Assembly: GCA_963775625.1 (NCBI GenBank)
Contig: CAVZJM010000016.1
Location: 248,001 to 312,000, forward strand
Reading direction: 5' to 3'
Source: JAIBJN01 sp963775625
GTDB lineage: Bacteria; Actinomycetota; Thermoleophilia; Gaiellales; Gaiellaceae
Length of the DNA: 64,000 bases
Positions 36,090-44,407 of the stretch are shown here, piece after piece; positions within the stretch are counted from its first letter, which is position 1; each line of letters opens with the position of its first letter. The position numbers and the translations under genes were made by a program. The notes under the pieces were generated by a model. The model saw only the letters and a list, made by a program, of their open reading frames with translations. It was not told the DNA's origin and ran no database searches.

Positions 36090-36487
36090 CCGTGGTGGGC
36101 CCGCTCGGCCTCCTCGGCCTCGGCCTTCGTCCGGTGCACGGTGCCGTCCGGGTGCTCCGGGGGCGAGTAGAGCGAGTAGAGCTTCAGCTCCCCGTCTCCG
36201 GTGTTGACGACGTTGTGCCAGACGCCGGCCGGGATGATCGCCGCCCAGGCGTCGCCGACGTCGTGCGTCTCGTCGACGCGATCCTCGCCGGCGCCGAGCT
36301 CGACCCTCGCGGACCCCAGCTCGATGCGGATGAACTGATCGCGGTCGTCGTGAGCCTCGCGCCCGATGTCCTCGCCGGGCGCCAGGCGCATCACCGTCAG
36401 CTGCGTGTGCTCGCCGGTGAAGAGCACGGTGCGGAACGTGTCGTTGTCGAGCGTCGCCCGCTCGACGTCGCCTACCCAACCCAGCAT
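36086..36487 (-). CDS. Cupin-domain protein
   Basis: 133 residues from ATG 36487, after GAAGGAGGTCC. A single cupin barrel: TVLFTGEHTQLTVMRLAPGE and DIGREAHDDRDQFIRIELGS (motif 1 with H..D...R; the first His is present, the second replaced), then WAAIIPAGVWHNVVNTGDGE (motif 2, PAGVWHN). The C-terminal tail is Lys/Glu-rich. The substrate is unknown; sugar or small-molecule binding is common. Confidence 0.85.
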   Translation of the reverse strand: MLGWVGDVERATLDNDTFRTVLFTGEHTQLTVMRLAPGEDIGREAHDDRDQFIRIELGSARVELGAGEDRVDETHDVGDAWAAIIPAGVWHNVVNTGDGELKLYSLYSPPEHPDGTVHRTKAEAEEAERAHHG

Positions 36488-36558
36488 GGTGGACCTCCTT
36501 CTGACTGGCCTCGTCGTCTCCGTCCCAGGCTACCCGGTGACCGAGTAGCGTCCGGCCC

Positions 36559-37746
36559 GTGCGGATCGCCGTGATCGGTGCCGGCCTGGCCGGCCTGGCA
36601 GCAGCCGAGGCGCTCCGGCGGGAGGGCGCGGAGGTCGTCGTCCTCGAAGCGCGCGACCGCGTCGGCGGCCGGGTGTGGTCGGCTCCCTTCGCCGGCGGTG
36701 TCGCGGAGCGCGGCGCGGAGTTCGTCTTCCCGGGCGATGACGTGCTGCACGCGACCGTCCGGAGGCTCGGCCTGAGCCTCTTTCCGAAGGGCACGCTGTA
36801 CGGGGACCGCGAGCCTCGGGGCGGCCTCCCCGTCTCGCGGGCCGAGCTCGAGGACGCGGTCGGGCGGCTGGGGGAGGCCCAGCTCGACGGGACCGTGCTC
36901 GATGCGCTCACGTCGCTCGAGCTTCCGCAGGCGGCCGCGGAGGCGATCGCTGCCCGGGTCGAGGTCTCGAGCGCCTACCCGGCCGCCGACCTGGCTGCGA
37001 CGGTGCTCGCGGAGACCGGCGCCGGCTTCGGGCGCTTCGACACCTTCGGGATCGCCGGCGGCAACGGCCGGCTCGCCGAGGCGCTGGCGGCGCCTCTCGG
37101 CCCGGCTCTGCTGACGGGAACCGCGGTCGAGGAGGTTGCGTGGGACCGACGCTCGGCCGTGATCCGGGCCGCGGGGCTCGAGCTCTGGGCGGACGGTGCG
37201 GTGGTGGCGACGCCGGCGACGGCCGCCGCGGCGCTCCACTTCGACCCGCCCCTTCCCGCGCCCAAGGCCGACGCGCTCGCGCAGGTGCGCTACGGGCAGG
37301 CGGCCAAGCTCCACGTCCCCCTGCTCGCGCCGGCCGAGCCCAGCGCGGTGCTGGCGGTGCCGGCGCGGTACTGGAGCTACACGCAGCTCGGCCCGGACGG
37401 GAGCCCGGCGCCGTTCGCGGCCGCCTTCGCGGGGACCCCGGGCGCGCTCGAGCGGCTGCGCGTCTGGGCGGGCCCGGGAACGTGGCTCACCGCTCTGGCT
37501 TCGCTCCGGCCGGAGCTGAAGCTCGACGTCGCCGCGCCGCTGCTGACTACCTGGCACGACGATCCCTGGGCGAAGGGGGCGTACTCGGCTCGCTCGCACT
37601 CCTCCCCGCTGGCCGCCGAGGAGCTGGCGCGGCCGGTGGGGCCGCTCGCGTTCGCCGGCGAGCACACCGCCGGCGAGTGGCACGGGCTGATGGAAGGTGC
37701 GCTTCGCAGCGGCCTGCGGGCAGCCGAGGACGTGCTCCGCCGCTGA
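36559..37746 (+). CDS. FAD-dependent amine oxidase-like protein
   Basis: 395 residues from GTG 36559. The FAD Rossmann motif RIAVIGAGLAGLAAAEALRR and the following VVVLEARDRVGGRVWS are typical of flavin monoamine oxidases/phytoene-desaturase relatives. The GG-rich FAD-binding end is RPVGPLAFAGEHTAGEWHGL and EGALRSGLRAAEDVLRR. Substrate-side residues are not diagnostic. It has no signal peptide and is predicted cytoplasmic. It stands alone, with the cupin gene divergent upstream. It is shorter than eukaryotic MAO and near the size of bacterial NAD(P)/FAD amine oxidases. Confidence 0.85.
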   Translation: MRIAVIGAGLAGLAAAEALRREGAEVVVLEARDRVGGRVWSAPFAGGVAERGAEFVFPGDDVLHATVRRLGLSLFPKGTLYGDREPRGGLPVSRAELEDAVGRLGEAQLDGTVLDALTSLELPQAAAEAIAARVEVSSAYPAADLAATVLAETGAGFGRFDTFGIAGGNGRLAEALAAPLGPALLTGTAVEEVAWDRRSAVIRAAGLELWADGAVVATPATAAAALHFDPPLPAPKADALAQVRYGQAAKLHVPLLAPAEPSAVLAVPARYWSYTQLGPDGSPAPFAAAFAGTPGALERLRVWAGPGTWLTALASLRPELKLDVAAPLLTTWHDDPWAKGAYSARSHSSPLAAEELARPVGPLAFAGEHTAGEWHGLMEGALRSGLRAAEDVLRR

Positions 37747-37824
37747 AAATTCCCCCGTCGGAAATCCCTAGGAGGACTAGACTCCTCCGGCGGGCGCGAA
37801 CCTCATCCGTGAAAGGAGCGGACT

Positions 37825-38316
37825 ATGGCGGGGCTCGACGACATCCTTGGCGGGTTGATGGGCGGGGGCGGCAAGGGGGGCTCCGGCGGGCTCGACGACC
37901 TTCTCGGCGGCCTCACAGGTAGCGGCGGGGGCGGCAGTTCCGGGATGGGCGCGCTCCTCCCGGTCCTCGGCGGCCTCCTGGCGAGCGGAGGCCTCTCCAA
38001 GATCATGGGCGGCCTCAAGGCGAACGGCCTCTCCTCGCAGGCCGACTCCTGGGTGGGGACCGGCGCCAACGAGCCGGTCAGCGGAGCGGAGGTCGAGCAG
38101 GCGATCGGCAAGGAGCAGATCCAGCAGGTCGCGCAGCAGCTGGGCATCTCGGAGTCTCAGGCAGCCGATGTCGTCGCCAAGGCGCTGCCGGAGGTCGTGG
38201 ACAAGGTGTCGCCCGAAGGCAAGCTGCCTTCGGAGCCCGAGCTGGACGCTGCCTTCGACAACCTGGCGAAGGCGGCGCCAAGTAACAGTCTGTTGCTAGG
38301 CCGGTCGGCGGGCTAG
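37825..38316 (+). CDS. YidB-like (DUF937) protein
   Basis: 163 residues: MAGLDDILGGLMGGGGKGGS, a Gly-rich N-terminal half with repeated LDD(I/L)LGGL, then the DUF937 core (ADSWVGTGANEPVSGAEVEQ, QVAQQLGISESQAADVVAKA, LPEVVDKVSPEGKLPSEPEL). The function of the family is unknown. The stop overlaps the stop of the convergent zinc peptidase gene by CTAG. It follows GTGAAAGGAGCGG. Confidence 0.88.
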   Translation: MAGLDDILGGLMGGGGKGGSGGLDDLLGGLTGSGGGGSSGMGALLPVLGGLLASGGLSKIMGGLKANGLSSQADSWVGTGANEPVSGAEVEQAIGKEQIQQVAQQLGISESQAADVVAKALPEVVDKVSPEGKLPSEPELDAAFDNLAKAAPSNSLLLGRSAG

Positions 38317-39116
38317 ATCTCGCCGCTGAAGGTGTCGCACGCGCCGGGGTTGCCGCTCTCGTAGCCGGTCGTGAACCACTCCTGGCGCTGCGCTGAGGAG
38401 CCGTGCGTCCAGCTCTCCGGGGTGACGCGCCCCTGGACTGCCTCCTGGATGCGGTCGTCCCCCACCGCCGCGGCGGCGTCGAGGGCATCCGCGATGTCGG
38501 CCTCGGTCAGCTGCGTGAGGAAGCCGGTCTCGACCGCGTTGCTCGCCCAGACCCCGGCGAAGCAGTCCGCCTGCAGCTCCACGCGCACCGCCCGGCTCTC
38601 CGCGCCCTGGTCCTGTGGGCCGTCGAGGACGCCGAGGAGGTTCTGGACGTGGTGCCCGTACTCGTGCGCCATGACGTAGGCCTGCGCGAACGGCCCGCCC
38701 TGGGCGCCGAAGCGCGAGCGAAGCTCGTCGAAGAACCCCAGGTCGATGTAGACGTACTGGTCGGCGGGGCAGTAGAACGGCCCCATCGCCGAAGAGGCGG
38801 CGCCGCAGCCGCTCTGAATGCCTTCCGTGAAGAAGCGCGTGCGGGCCGGCACGTACTCGCGCCCGCCTCCGGAGAAGGCCTCGGTCCAGTAGCTCTGGAT
38901 CGAGTTGACGTAGCCGACGATGCGGCAGTCCTCGCGCTCGTCCGCATCGGCCCCGGTCCGGCACTCCTGTGCGAGGTCGCTGCCGGCCCCCGGGGTGCCG
39001 GCCGACTGGCCGGCGAGGTTTCCGAGGTCGCCGAGGCCGCTGTCGCCCCCGGTGACGTTGCCGCCGAGGAAGATGACGAGCAGCGCGACGATCAGGCCGA
39101 TGCCGCCGCCGCCCAC
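38313..39116 (-). CDS. Neutral zinc metallopeptidase, YpfJ-like
   Basis: From the first ATG (39116) the protein has 267 residues: one N-terminal membrane helix (GLIVALLVIFLGGNVTG), then CRIVGYVNSIQSYWTEAF, YCPADQYVYIDLGFFDEL, the zinc motif YVMAHEYGHHVQNLLG and the downstream Glu in VELQADCFAGVWA. The conserved N-terminus (FRDDAKLDTSQVEDLRGRRR) lies upstream of this ATG, in frame up to about 39215, but without a usable ATG/GTG/TTG. The true start is therefore probably near 39200 and may use a rare codon or be lost through a base error. The gene is predicted to be membrane-anchored with its active site outside. Confidence 0.9.
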   Translation of the reverse strand: MGGGGIGLIVALLVIFLGGNVTGGDSGLGDLGNLAGQSAGTPGAGSDLAQECRTGADADEREDCRIVGYVNSIQSYWTEAFSGGGREYVPARTRFFTEGIQSGCGAASSAMGPFYCPADQYVYIDLGFFDELRSRFGAQGGPFAQAYVMAHEYGHHVQNLLGVLDGPQDQGAESRAVRVELQADCFAGVWASNAVETGFLTQLTEADIADALDAAAAVGDDRIQEAVQGRVTPESWTHGSSAQRQEWFTTGYESGNPGACDTFSGEI

Positions 39117-39207
39117 CGCGAGCCCGCCCTTGCCGGGCCTGCGCCGGCCCCGCAGGTCTTCGACCTGCGACGTGTCGAGCTTGGCGTCGTCTCGGAAGTC
39201 GGGCGGG

Positions 39208-39861
39208 TCAGCCGGCCGTTTCGCCTTGGGGCACGACGTCGATCATGACGACCTCGTAGCGCTCGACACCCGTGACACTCGTTTGCAGGTCGGCCGCGAT
39301 CTCGTTCCGGAGACCGGCTCCGCTCGCCACCTCGTCGTCGAGAGCCTCCTTCGACGTCCACAACGTGATCCCGATCGACCTGCCCGCGGGGGCGTCCATG
39401 AGCGCGAGCCACCCGCGGAAGCCGGTCGCGTCCCGAAACCAGTCGACGAGATCCTCGCGGAACGTCCGCAGGCCCTCCTCGATGCTTTCGGGAGGCCCCT
39501 CGAAGGTGGTGAAACGCGCGGCTGAGGGCCGGTCCGGGTCGGACGGAGGCTCCGCCGTCGTTGCGGGCAGATCCTTGCCGAGGAAGAGCTCGTACCTCTC
39601 GACGCTCTCGAGCTGGGCCCCGGCGGCGGCGACCATGCTCTCCCTGACCTCCCGCCGGCTGCGCTCGCTGCGCTCGAGCGCGTCCAGGCTGTCCCAGAAG
39701 CTGACGATGCGGGCGTTGCCGGCCTCGGGATCGCCGAGGACGAGCAGCCCCCGGTAGCCGTCGAACTCGCGCAGCCAGGCGAGCATGGACTCCGCGGCCA
39801 TGCCGGCCGTGGCGCTCACGTCGGGCCCGCCGCCGCGGACGGTCGTGACGCTGGCGAACAC
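39208..39861 (-). CDS. Protein with two ABM-like domains
   Basis: 217 residues. Two related halves: LLVLGDPEAGNARIVSFWDS with ERSERSRREVRESMVAAAGA and VERYELFLG; then LALMDAPAGRSIGITLWTSK with EALDDEVASGAGLRNEIAAD and VERYEVVMID. Each half fits a dimeric alpha-beta-barrel (antibiotic biosynthesis monooxygenase-like). The duplication probably gives an intramolecular dimer. No catalytic residues are recognised. It lies directly upstream of the zinc peptidase on the same strand and may be co-transcribed. Confidence 0.75.
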   Translation of the reverse strand: MFASVTTVRGGGPDVSATAGMAAESMLAWLREFDGYRGLLVLGDPEAGNARIVSFWDSLDALERSERSRREVRESMVAAAGAQLESVERYELFLGKDLPATTAEPPSDPDRPSAARFTTFEGPPESIEEGLRTFREDLVDWFRDATGFRGWLALMDAPAGRSIGITLWTSKEALDDEVASGAGLRNEIAADLQTSVTGVERYEVVMIDVVPQGETAG

Positions 39862-39906
39862 AGCGGACAGCTTATTCCCGAATTGCGGAGCGGAGCCGAG
39901 CTCCCT

Positions 39907-40692
39907 CTAGCGCTCGCGCGGTGTCCCGCGGATCGTGGCGACGCCTCCCGTCTTCGCCTGCTCGGCGGCCCGCTCGAGGAAGGCGGCGTCCAGGCGCCTT
40001 GCCTCATGGATCACCTCGCCCTTCGCCAGGAGCCGCCACGGGGGCCCGAAGCCGGGAGCCGGCGGCACCTCGACGCCGAGGCGGATCTCGTCCAGCGTGC
40101 AGCCTCTCATCAGCCGGTTCAGGTCGACAGGGCCGTCGTAACCCGGTATCTGCCCCTTCGATGTGAACTGGTGCACCGTGACCTTCGGCCAGTCCCCGAC
40201 CGTGCTCACCCGGTGCACGGTGCCGTCGTCGACCCCGTAGTTGGCGAGCCACAGCGGGTAGCGGGAGAAGCCGTCCGCGTTCCCCATCGTCGACGTCCAG
40301 AACGACGAGTAGGTGTAGAGCACCGGCGGCTGCCCGATGCGCTGCTCCACTCGCTTCAGCCAGGCTTTCGCCCAACGCGCGAGCCTCTCCGGGCCCATGC
40401 CCCCGTGCTCGAAGTCCAGCACCGGCAGCAGGTCTCCCGCCTCGGGAGTCGCGATCTCGAGGAAGAAGTCCGCCTCGGCGACCGGGCCGTCGTCCGAGTC
40501 GGGTCGCGCGAAGTGGTAGGCCCCCACCGGAATCCCGTGCCGACCCGCGGCCTTGCGGTGGCGCTCGTAGGTCGGGCTGACGTAGCCCGTCCCCTCGGTC
40601 GCCTTGATCCACCCGAACTCGACCCCGGCGTCCTCGATCGCCTTCCAGGAGATCGAGCGCTGCCAGGCGGAGACGTCGATGCCCAGCACCAT
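39907..40692 (-). CDS. GH25 lysozyme (muramidase)
   Basis: 261 residues from ATG 40690-40692: MVLGIDVSAWQRSISWKAIE, FGWIKATEGTGYVSPTYERH, IPVGAYHFARPDSD, LLPVLDFEHGG with the catalytic Asp/Glu pair (D-F-E), PVLYTYSSFWTSTMG and KVTVHQFTSKGQIPGYDGPV. These are the DxxA, KATEG, Y-H-F and D-E blocks of GH25. It cleaves peptidoglycan between MurNAc and GlcNAc. No clear signal peptide is seen, so export (if any) uses another route. The C-terminal extension of about 50 residues is not recognised. Confidence 0.92.
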   Translation of the reverse strand: MVLGIDVSAWQRSISWKAIEDAGVEFGWIKATEGTGYVSPTYERHRKAAGRHGIPVGAYHFARPDSDDGPVAEADFFLEIATPEAGDLLPVLDFEHGGMGPERLARWAKAWLKRVEQRIGQPPVLYTYSSFWTSTMGNADGFSRYPLWLANYGVDDGTVHRVSTVGDWPKVTVHQFTSKGQIPGYDGPVDLNRLMRGCTLDEIRLGVEVPPAPGFGPPWRLLAKGEVIHEARRLDAAFLERAAEQAKTGGVATIRGTPRER

Positions 40693-40794
40693 GCCGGGCA
40701 GTGTCTCAGACGTCCTCGGTCTCGACCAGTCCGAGCAGGCGGGGTCGCGTGGCATCCCTCGTTCGAGTGAACGAGGCGGCTGGTCCGAGACCCG

Positions 40795-41631
40795 ATGAGC
40801 GTAGCGATGGGGCGCTTCTACCTGCCGCCGCAGGTCCTCGTGGTCGTCGCGGTCCTCGCGGCCGTCGGCGCGATCCTCCTGGTCCTCGCACGGCCCGCCT
40901 CCGGCCGGGAGACGGAGGAGCCTGACCAGGCGGCCGCCTCGGCGTCGGCGGAGCCGCCTGTGCTGGTCTCGGCGGTCGAGCCCGTTTCCGAGCCGGAGCC
41001 GGCGGCCGCGCCGGTTCGACCTGATCCGGGGTTCCTGGTCCTCGAGCCAGCGCCCGGCCGACGCCTCGTCGTGCGCTCGCGCCCCGGGGGCTCGGTCGTC
41101 GCCCGGCTCGGCGCCCGCACCGAGTTCGGCTCTCGGACCACGCTCGCCGTCGCTCGGACGCGCGGCCGCTGGCTGGGCGTCGTCACGACGCATCTTCCGA
41201 ACGGTCAGCTCGGCTGGGTCGATTCCGACGCGAGCGCCGTCGTTCGCACGCGAACGCGGGTGAGCGTCAGGATCGATCTCTCGGCGCGCCGTCTCGTCGT
41301 CCGCCGGGGGGACCGCGTGCTTCGGCGGATCACGGTTGCAATCGGCAGGCCGGGCACGCCCACGCCGAAGGGGCGGTTCGCCGTCACCGACAAGCTTCCC
41401 GGCGCCCGCTACAGCTCGGCGTACGGCTGCTGCATCCTGGCGCTCTCCGCGCACCAGCCGAACCTCCCGCCGGGGTGGCAGGGCGGCGATCGGATCGCGG
41501 TCCACGGCACCAACGACCCCGGCTCCATCGGCACCGCGGCGTCGGCCGGCTGCCCGCGGGCAAGCGCCAGGAACATGCGCTACCTGTTCCGCAAGGTCCC
41601 GCTCGGCGCCCCGGTCTTCGTCCGCGCGTAG
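40795..41631 (+). CDS. L,D-transpeptidase, membrane-anchored
   Basis: 278 residues. An N-terminal anchor (VLVVVAVLAAVGAILLVLA), a Pro/Glu/Ala-rich spacer (residues 35-80), an SH3-like segment (RRLVVRSRPGGSVVARLGAR) and a C-terminal YkuD domain: VSVRIDLSARRLVVRRGDRV, GRPGTPTPKGRFAVTDKLPG, IAVHGTNDPGS and SAGCPRASARNMRYL with the catalytic His and Cys (HGT...SxGCxR). It makes 3-3 cross-links in peptidoglycan or attaches proteins to it. It is divergent from the GH25 gene, so the two share a wall-remodelling neighbourhood. Confidence 0.92.
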   Translation: MSVAMGRFYLPPQVLVVVAVLAAVGAILLVLARPASGRETEEPDQAAASASAEPPVLVSAVEPVSEPEPAAAPVRPDPGFLVLEPAPGRRLVVRSRPGGSVVARLGARTEFGSRTTLAVARTRGRWLGVVTTHLPNGQLGWVDSDASAVVRTRTRVSVRIDLSARRLVVRRGDRVLRRITVAIGRPGTPTPKGRFAVTDKLPGARYSSAYGCCILALSAHQPNLPPGWQGGDRIAVHGTNDPGSIGTAASAGCPRASARNMRYLFRKVPLGAPVFVRA

Positions 41632-41635
41632 GCTA

Positions 41636-41801
41636 AGAACTCGAACCAAAATGAAGCCTTGAGCCGTCGCGGCGTCCTGGGCGGCGCGCTGCGGCGTCCT
41701 CGGTTGCGCCCGTAGCCTCCGGCTACGAACGCGCCCTGCGTCCTTGCATCGCACTCACCCAGGACGCCGCGCCGACGAAGCGTCATTCCGATTCGAGTTC
41801 T
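41636..41801. repeat. 166-bp MITE-like element, copy 2
   Basis: It starts AGAACTCGAACCAAAATGA and ends TCATTCCGATTCGAGTTCT; the ends are inverted repeats with a few mismatches. Same length and order as copy 1 at 26130. It lies between the convergent L,D-transpeptidase and DUF255 genes, four bases after one stop and touching the other, where it may also serve as a bidirectional terminator. Confidence 0.8.
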
Positions 41802-43737
41802 AAGACAGGAGGTCGGCGAGCTCGCCGGGGGTCGTCACCGGCCGCTGGCAGGCGAAGCGCTCGCAGACGTACGCGGCCGGCTCGTCCTCGAGCAGGCTCT
41901 TGCCGGCGAGGAGCGGCACCGCGTCGGTCGGCTCCGGCGAGAAGGCGAAGACCGCGTTCGGCCGGTAGCCCGTGAGGGAGGCGCGTCGGAGCTCCTCCGA
42001 ATCGCCGACGACGGCGATCTCCTGCGACGGCGAGAAGTGGAGGTCGAGCGCGCAGAGAAGGTGCGAGACCGCCGCCGGCGCGCGCTCCATGAGGGAGTGC
42101 GCGAGCCGGAAGACGCCGACCGCCTGCCTCTCGAGCTCGGCGTCTCCGTAGATGCGCGCCAGGCGGAGCAGGACGAACGCCGCCATCGAGTTTCCGGCCG
42201 GAGTGGGGTGGTCGTCGAACTCCTTGCGCCGGGCGACGAGCCCGTCGCCGTCGGGCGCGTCGACGTAGAACCCGCCCCGGGACGGGTCGGCGAAGAGCTC
42301 GACGAGGAGCCCGGCGAGCCGCCGCGCCTCCTCGAGCCAGCGCAGCTCCCCGGTGGCCCAGGAGAGCTCGACGAGCCCGTTCGCCACGTTCGCGTAGTCC
42401 TCGAGGTACGCGGCGATGCGGGCCTCGCCGGCGCGATAGGAGCGCAGGAGCCGGCCGCGCTCGTCGGAGAGCGGCCCCAGGAGGAACTCGGCGACCTCGA
42501 CGGCGGCCTCCACGTAATCCCGCCGGCCGAGTCGGGAACCGGCGTCGGCGAGCGCCGCGAGCGCGAGGCCGTTCCAGGCGGCGAGCGCCTTGTCGTCCCG
42601 CAGCGGCTGCGGGCGCTCCCCACGGGCGGCGAGCAGGGCGGCTCTGGCCTCCTTCGGGATCTCGCCGCGTAGCACGAAGCGGCCGTGCTCGAAGGGGAGG
42701 AGCCAGTCGCGCTGCGGCTCGCCGAGCACGGCCTCGACCTCGTCCTCGGTCCAGCTGAAGGTGAGGCCCTCGACGCCCTCGGTGTCCGCATCCTGGGCGG
42801 AGGCGAGCCCGCCCTCCGGAAGGCGCAGCTCGCGCAGCACGTAGTTCAGCGTCTCGGTGGTCACGCGCCTGTAGCGCTCCTCTCCGGTCACCACCCAGGC
42901 GTGGAGGTACGCCGAGGCGAGGAGCGCGTTGTCGTAGAGCATCTTCTCGAAGTGGGGGACGAGCCAGTGGGCGTCCACCGAGTAGCGGTGGAAGCCGCCG
43001 CCGAGCAGGTCGTACATCCCGCCGGCTGCCATGCGGTCGAGCGTCAGCCGCGCCATGCCGAGGGCGTCGTCGTCGCCGTTCGCCGCGTGCAGCCGGAGCA
43101 GCAGCTCGATGGTCGAGGCGGCCGGGAACTTCGGCGCCGGGCCGAAGCCGCCGTCCTGCGGGTCGAAGCTCCGGCGGAGAGCCGGCACGACCCCGCTCAG
43201 AAGGCCGCTCGTCAGCGGCTCTCCCGACGGCGGCTGTTCGCTCGCCTGCCGGATCGCGTCCACGAGGACGTCGGCCTGCTGCTCGAGCTCGTGGCGGCGC
43301 ATCCGGTAGGCCTCGGTGACCGCCTGCAGCACCTGCGCGAAGCTCGGCATCCCGTGGCGCGGCTCCGGCGGGAAGTAGGTGCCGCCGTAGAACGGGCGGC
43401 CGTCCGGCGTGAGGAAGACGGTCATCGGCCACCCGCCGTGCCCGGTCATGGCGACGACGGCGTCCATGTACAGGCCGTCGACGTCGGGCCGCTCCTCGCG
43501 GTCGACCTTGACGGAGACGAAGTGCTCGTTCATGAGCCGAGCCGTGCCGTCGTCCTCGAAGGACTCGTGCTCCATGACGTGGCACCAGTGGCAGGCCGCG
43601 TAGCCGACCGAAAGGAGCACCGGGCGGTCCTCCTCTCGCGCCCTGGCAAACGCTTCCTCGCCCCAGGGATACCAGTCCACCGGGTTGGCGGCGTGCTGGA
43701 GCAGGTAGGGGCTCGTCTCGGCAGCCAGGCGGTTCAC
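41800..43737 (-). CDS. Thioredoxin-domain protein, DUF255/YyaL family
   Basis: 645 residues. N-terminal thioredoxin-like domain: MNRLAAETSPYLLQHAANPV, DWYPWGEEAFARAREEDRPV, SVGYAACHWCHVMEHESFED with the CxxC-like CHWC, and MTGHGGWPMTVFLTPDGRPF. The rest is a six-hairpin (glycosidase-like) barrel: ASTIELLLRLHAANGDDD, YDLLGGGFHRYSVDAHWLVP, HFEKMLYDNALLASAYLHAW, and KALAAWNGLALAALADAGSR. This matches the YyaL/SPATA20 family, whose biochemical role is not settled. The length is normal. Its last codon abuts repeat copy 2. The terminator of the upstream nicotinamidase gene lies between the two. Confidence 0.92.
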   Translation of the reverse strand: MNRLAAETSPYLLQHAANPVDWYPWGEEAFARAREEDRPVLLSVGYAACHWCHVMEHESFEDDGTARLMNEHFVSVKVDREERPDVDGLYMDAVVAMTGHGGWPMTVFLTPDGRPFYGGTYFPPEPRHGMPSFAQVLQAVTEAYRMRRHELEQQADVLVDAIRQASEQPPSGEPLTSGLLSGVVPALRRSFDPQDGGFGPAPKFPAASTIELLLRLHAANGDDDALGMARLTLDRMAAGGMYDLLGGGFHRYSVDAHWLVPHFEKMLYDNALLASAYLHAWVVTGEERYRRVTTETLNYVLRELRLPEGGLASAQDADTEGVEGLTFSWTEDEVEAVLGEPQRDWLLPFEHGRFVLRGEIPKEARAALLAARGERPQPLRDDKALAAWNGLALAALADAGSRLGRRDYVEAAVEVAEFLLGPLSDERGRLLRSYRAGEARIAAYLEDYANVANGLVELSWATGELRWLEEARRLAGLLVELFADPSRGGFYVDAPDGDGLVARRKEFDDHPTPAGNSMAAFVLLRLARIYGDAELERQAVGVFRLAHSLMERAPAAVSHLLCALDLHFSPSQEIAVVGDSEELRRASLTGYRPNAVFAFSPEPTDAVPLLAGKSLLEDEPAAYVCERFACQRPVTTPGELADLLS

Positions 43738-43765
43738 GGAATCAGCCTAGCCAGGGGGTGGGGAA

Positions 43766-43803
43766 GGGGCGGCGCCGGCTCCCCCCGGTGCCGGTGCCGC
43801 CCC
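43766..43803 (-). terminator. Hairpin after the nicotinamidase-like gene
   Basis: GGGGCGGCGCCGGC and GCCGGTGCCGCCCC form a 14-pair stem with one mismatch and a ten-base loop, 13 bases beyond the stop of the minus-strand hydrolase (43816). A likely terminator for that gene; no T-run. Confidence 0.6.
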
Positions 43804-43815
43804 GTAGACGTAAGG

Positions 43816-44364
43816 CTAGGCGGAGACCGGCGCGGGCGCGCCGACGAGCTCGTCGACGGTCGTCACGGTCGCACCGTAGGTCGCCTTCAGGTACTCGAGC
43901 GCGTCGTCCTCGTCGACTCCCTCGAACCCGCAGACGGCGTCGCGTGGGATGGTGATCTCGTAGCCGCGGATCAGAGCGCCGTACGAGGAATGGCGCACGC
44001 AGATGTGCGTGTGCTGGCCCGTGATCACGACCTCGTCGACCCCGCGCTCGCGGAGCTGCTCGTCGAGGTCTGTCTCGTCGAAGGCTCCGTAATGGCGCTT
44101 CTCGGAGACGATGTCGCCGTCGCTCGGAGTGAGCTCCTCGATCACGTCGGCACCCGGGTCGCCGGCCATCGCGTGCTCGCCCCAGATCTTCATCTCCGGA
44201 TCGCCGGGCTGATGGGCGTCGTTGGAGAAGACGACGACCCAGCCGTCGGCGCGGGCGTGCGCGAGCAGCCGCTGGAGCTGCGGGGTGATGGCCTGCGCCT
44301 TCGGGTTGGCGAGCTTCCCGCTGCAGAAGTCCTTCAACATGTCGACGAGGATGAGAGCCTTCAT
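43816..44364 (-). CDS. Nicotinamidase-like cysteine hydrolase (isochorismatase family)
   Basis: 182 residues from ATG 44364, after TAGGAGGACATAG. MKALILVDMLKDFCSGKL (catalytic Asp), then VVVFSNDAHQPGDPEMKIWG (metal-side D-x-H), GDIVSEKRHYGAFDETDLDE (catalytic Lys region) and VVITGQHTHICVRHSSYGAL with the nucleophile Cys. This is the isochorismatase/nicotinamidase triad. Its divergent neighbour is an NrtR-like NAD-biosynthesis regulator with a shared operator candidate, which favours nicotinamidase (NAD salvage) over other family members. Confidence 0.85.
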   Translation of the reverse strand: MKALILVDMLKDFCSGKLANPKAQAITPQLQRLLAHARADGWVVVFSNDAHQPGDPEMKIWGEHAMAGDPGADVIEELTPSDGDIVSEKRHYGAFDETDLDEQLRERGVDEVVITGQHTHICVRHSSYGALIRGYEITIPRDAVCGFEGVDEDDALEYLKATYGATVTTVDELVGAPAPVSA

Positions 44365-44382
44365 CTATGTCCTCCTGCTAAG

Positions 44383-44403
44383 TTTTAGACTATCAGTCGA
44401 TAA
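44383..44403. promoter_or_regulatory. Imperfect palindrome, candidate NrtR operator
   Basis: In the 43-base gap between the divergent hydrolase and NrtR genes, TTTTAGACT and AGTCGATAA flank ATC; the inner GACT-ATC-AGTC is perfect and six of nine arm positions are symmetric. The stretch is AT-rich for this genome. The location fits control of both genes by NrtR. The consensus for this lineage is not known to me. Confidence 0.5.
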
Positions 44404-44407
44404 CCCG

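Noticed and set aside
34428..36911. 827-codon minus-strand open frame
   Set aside because: Antisense shadow of the aminotransferase and oxidase genes, caused by high GC; no domain.
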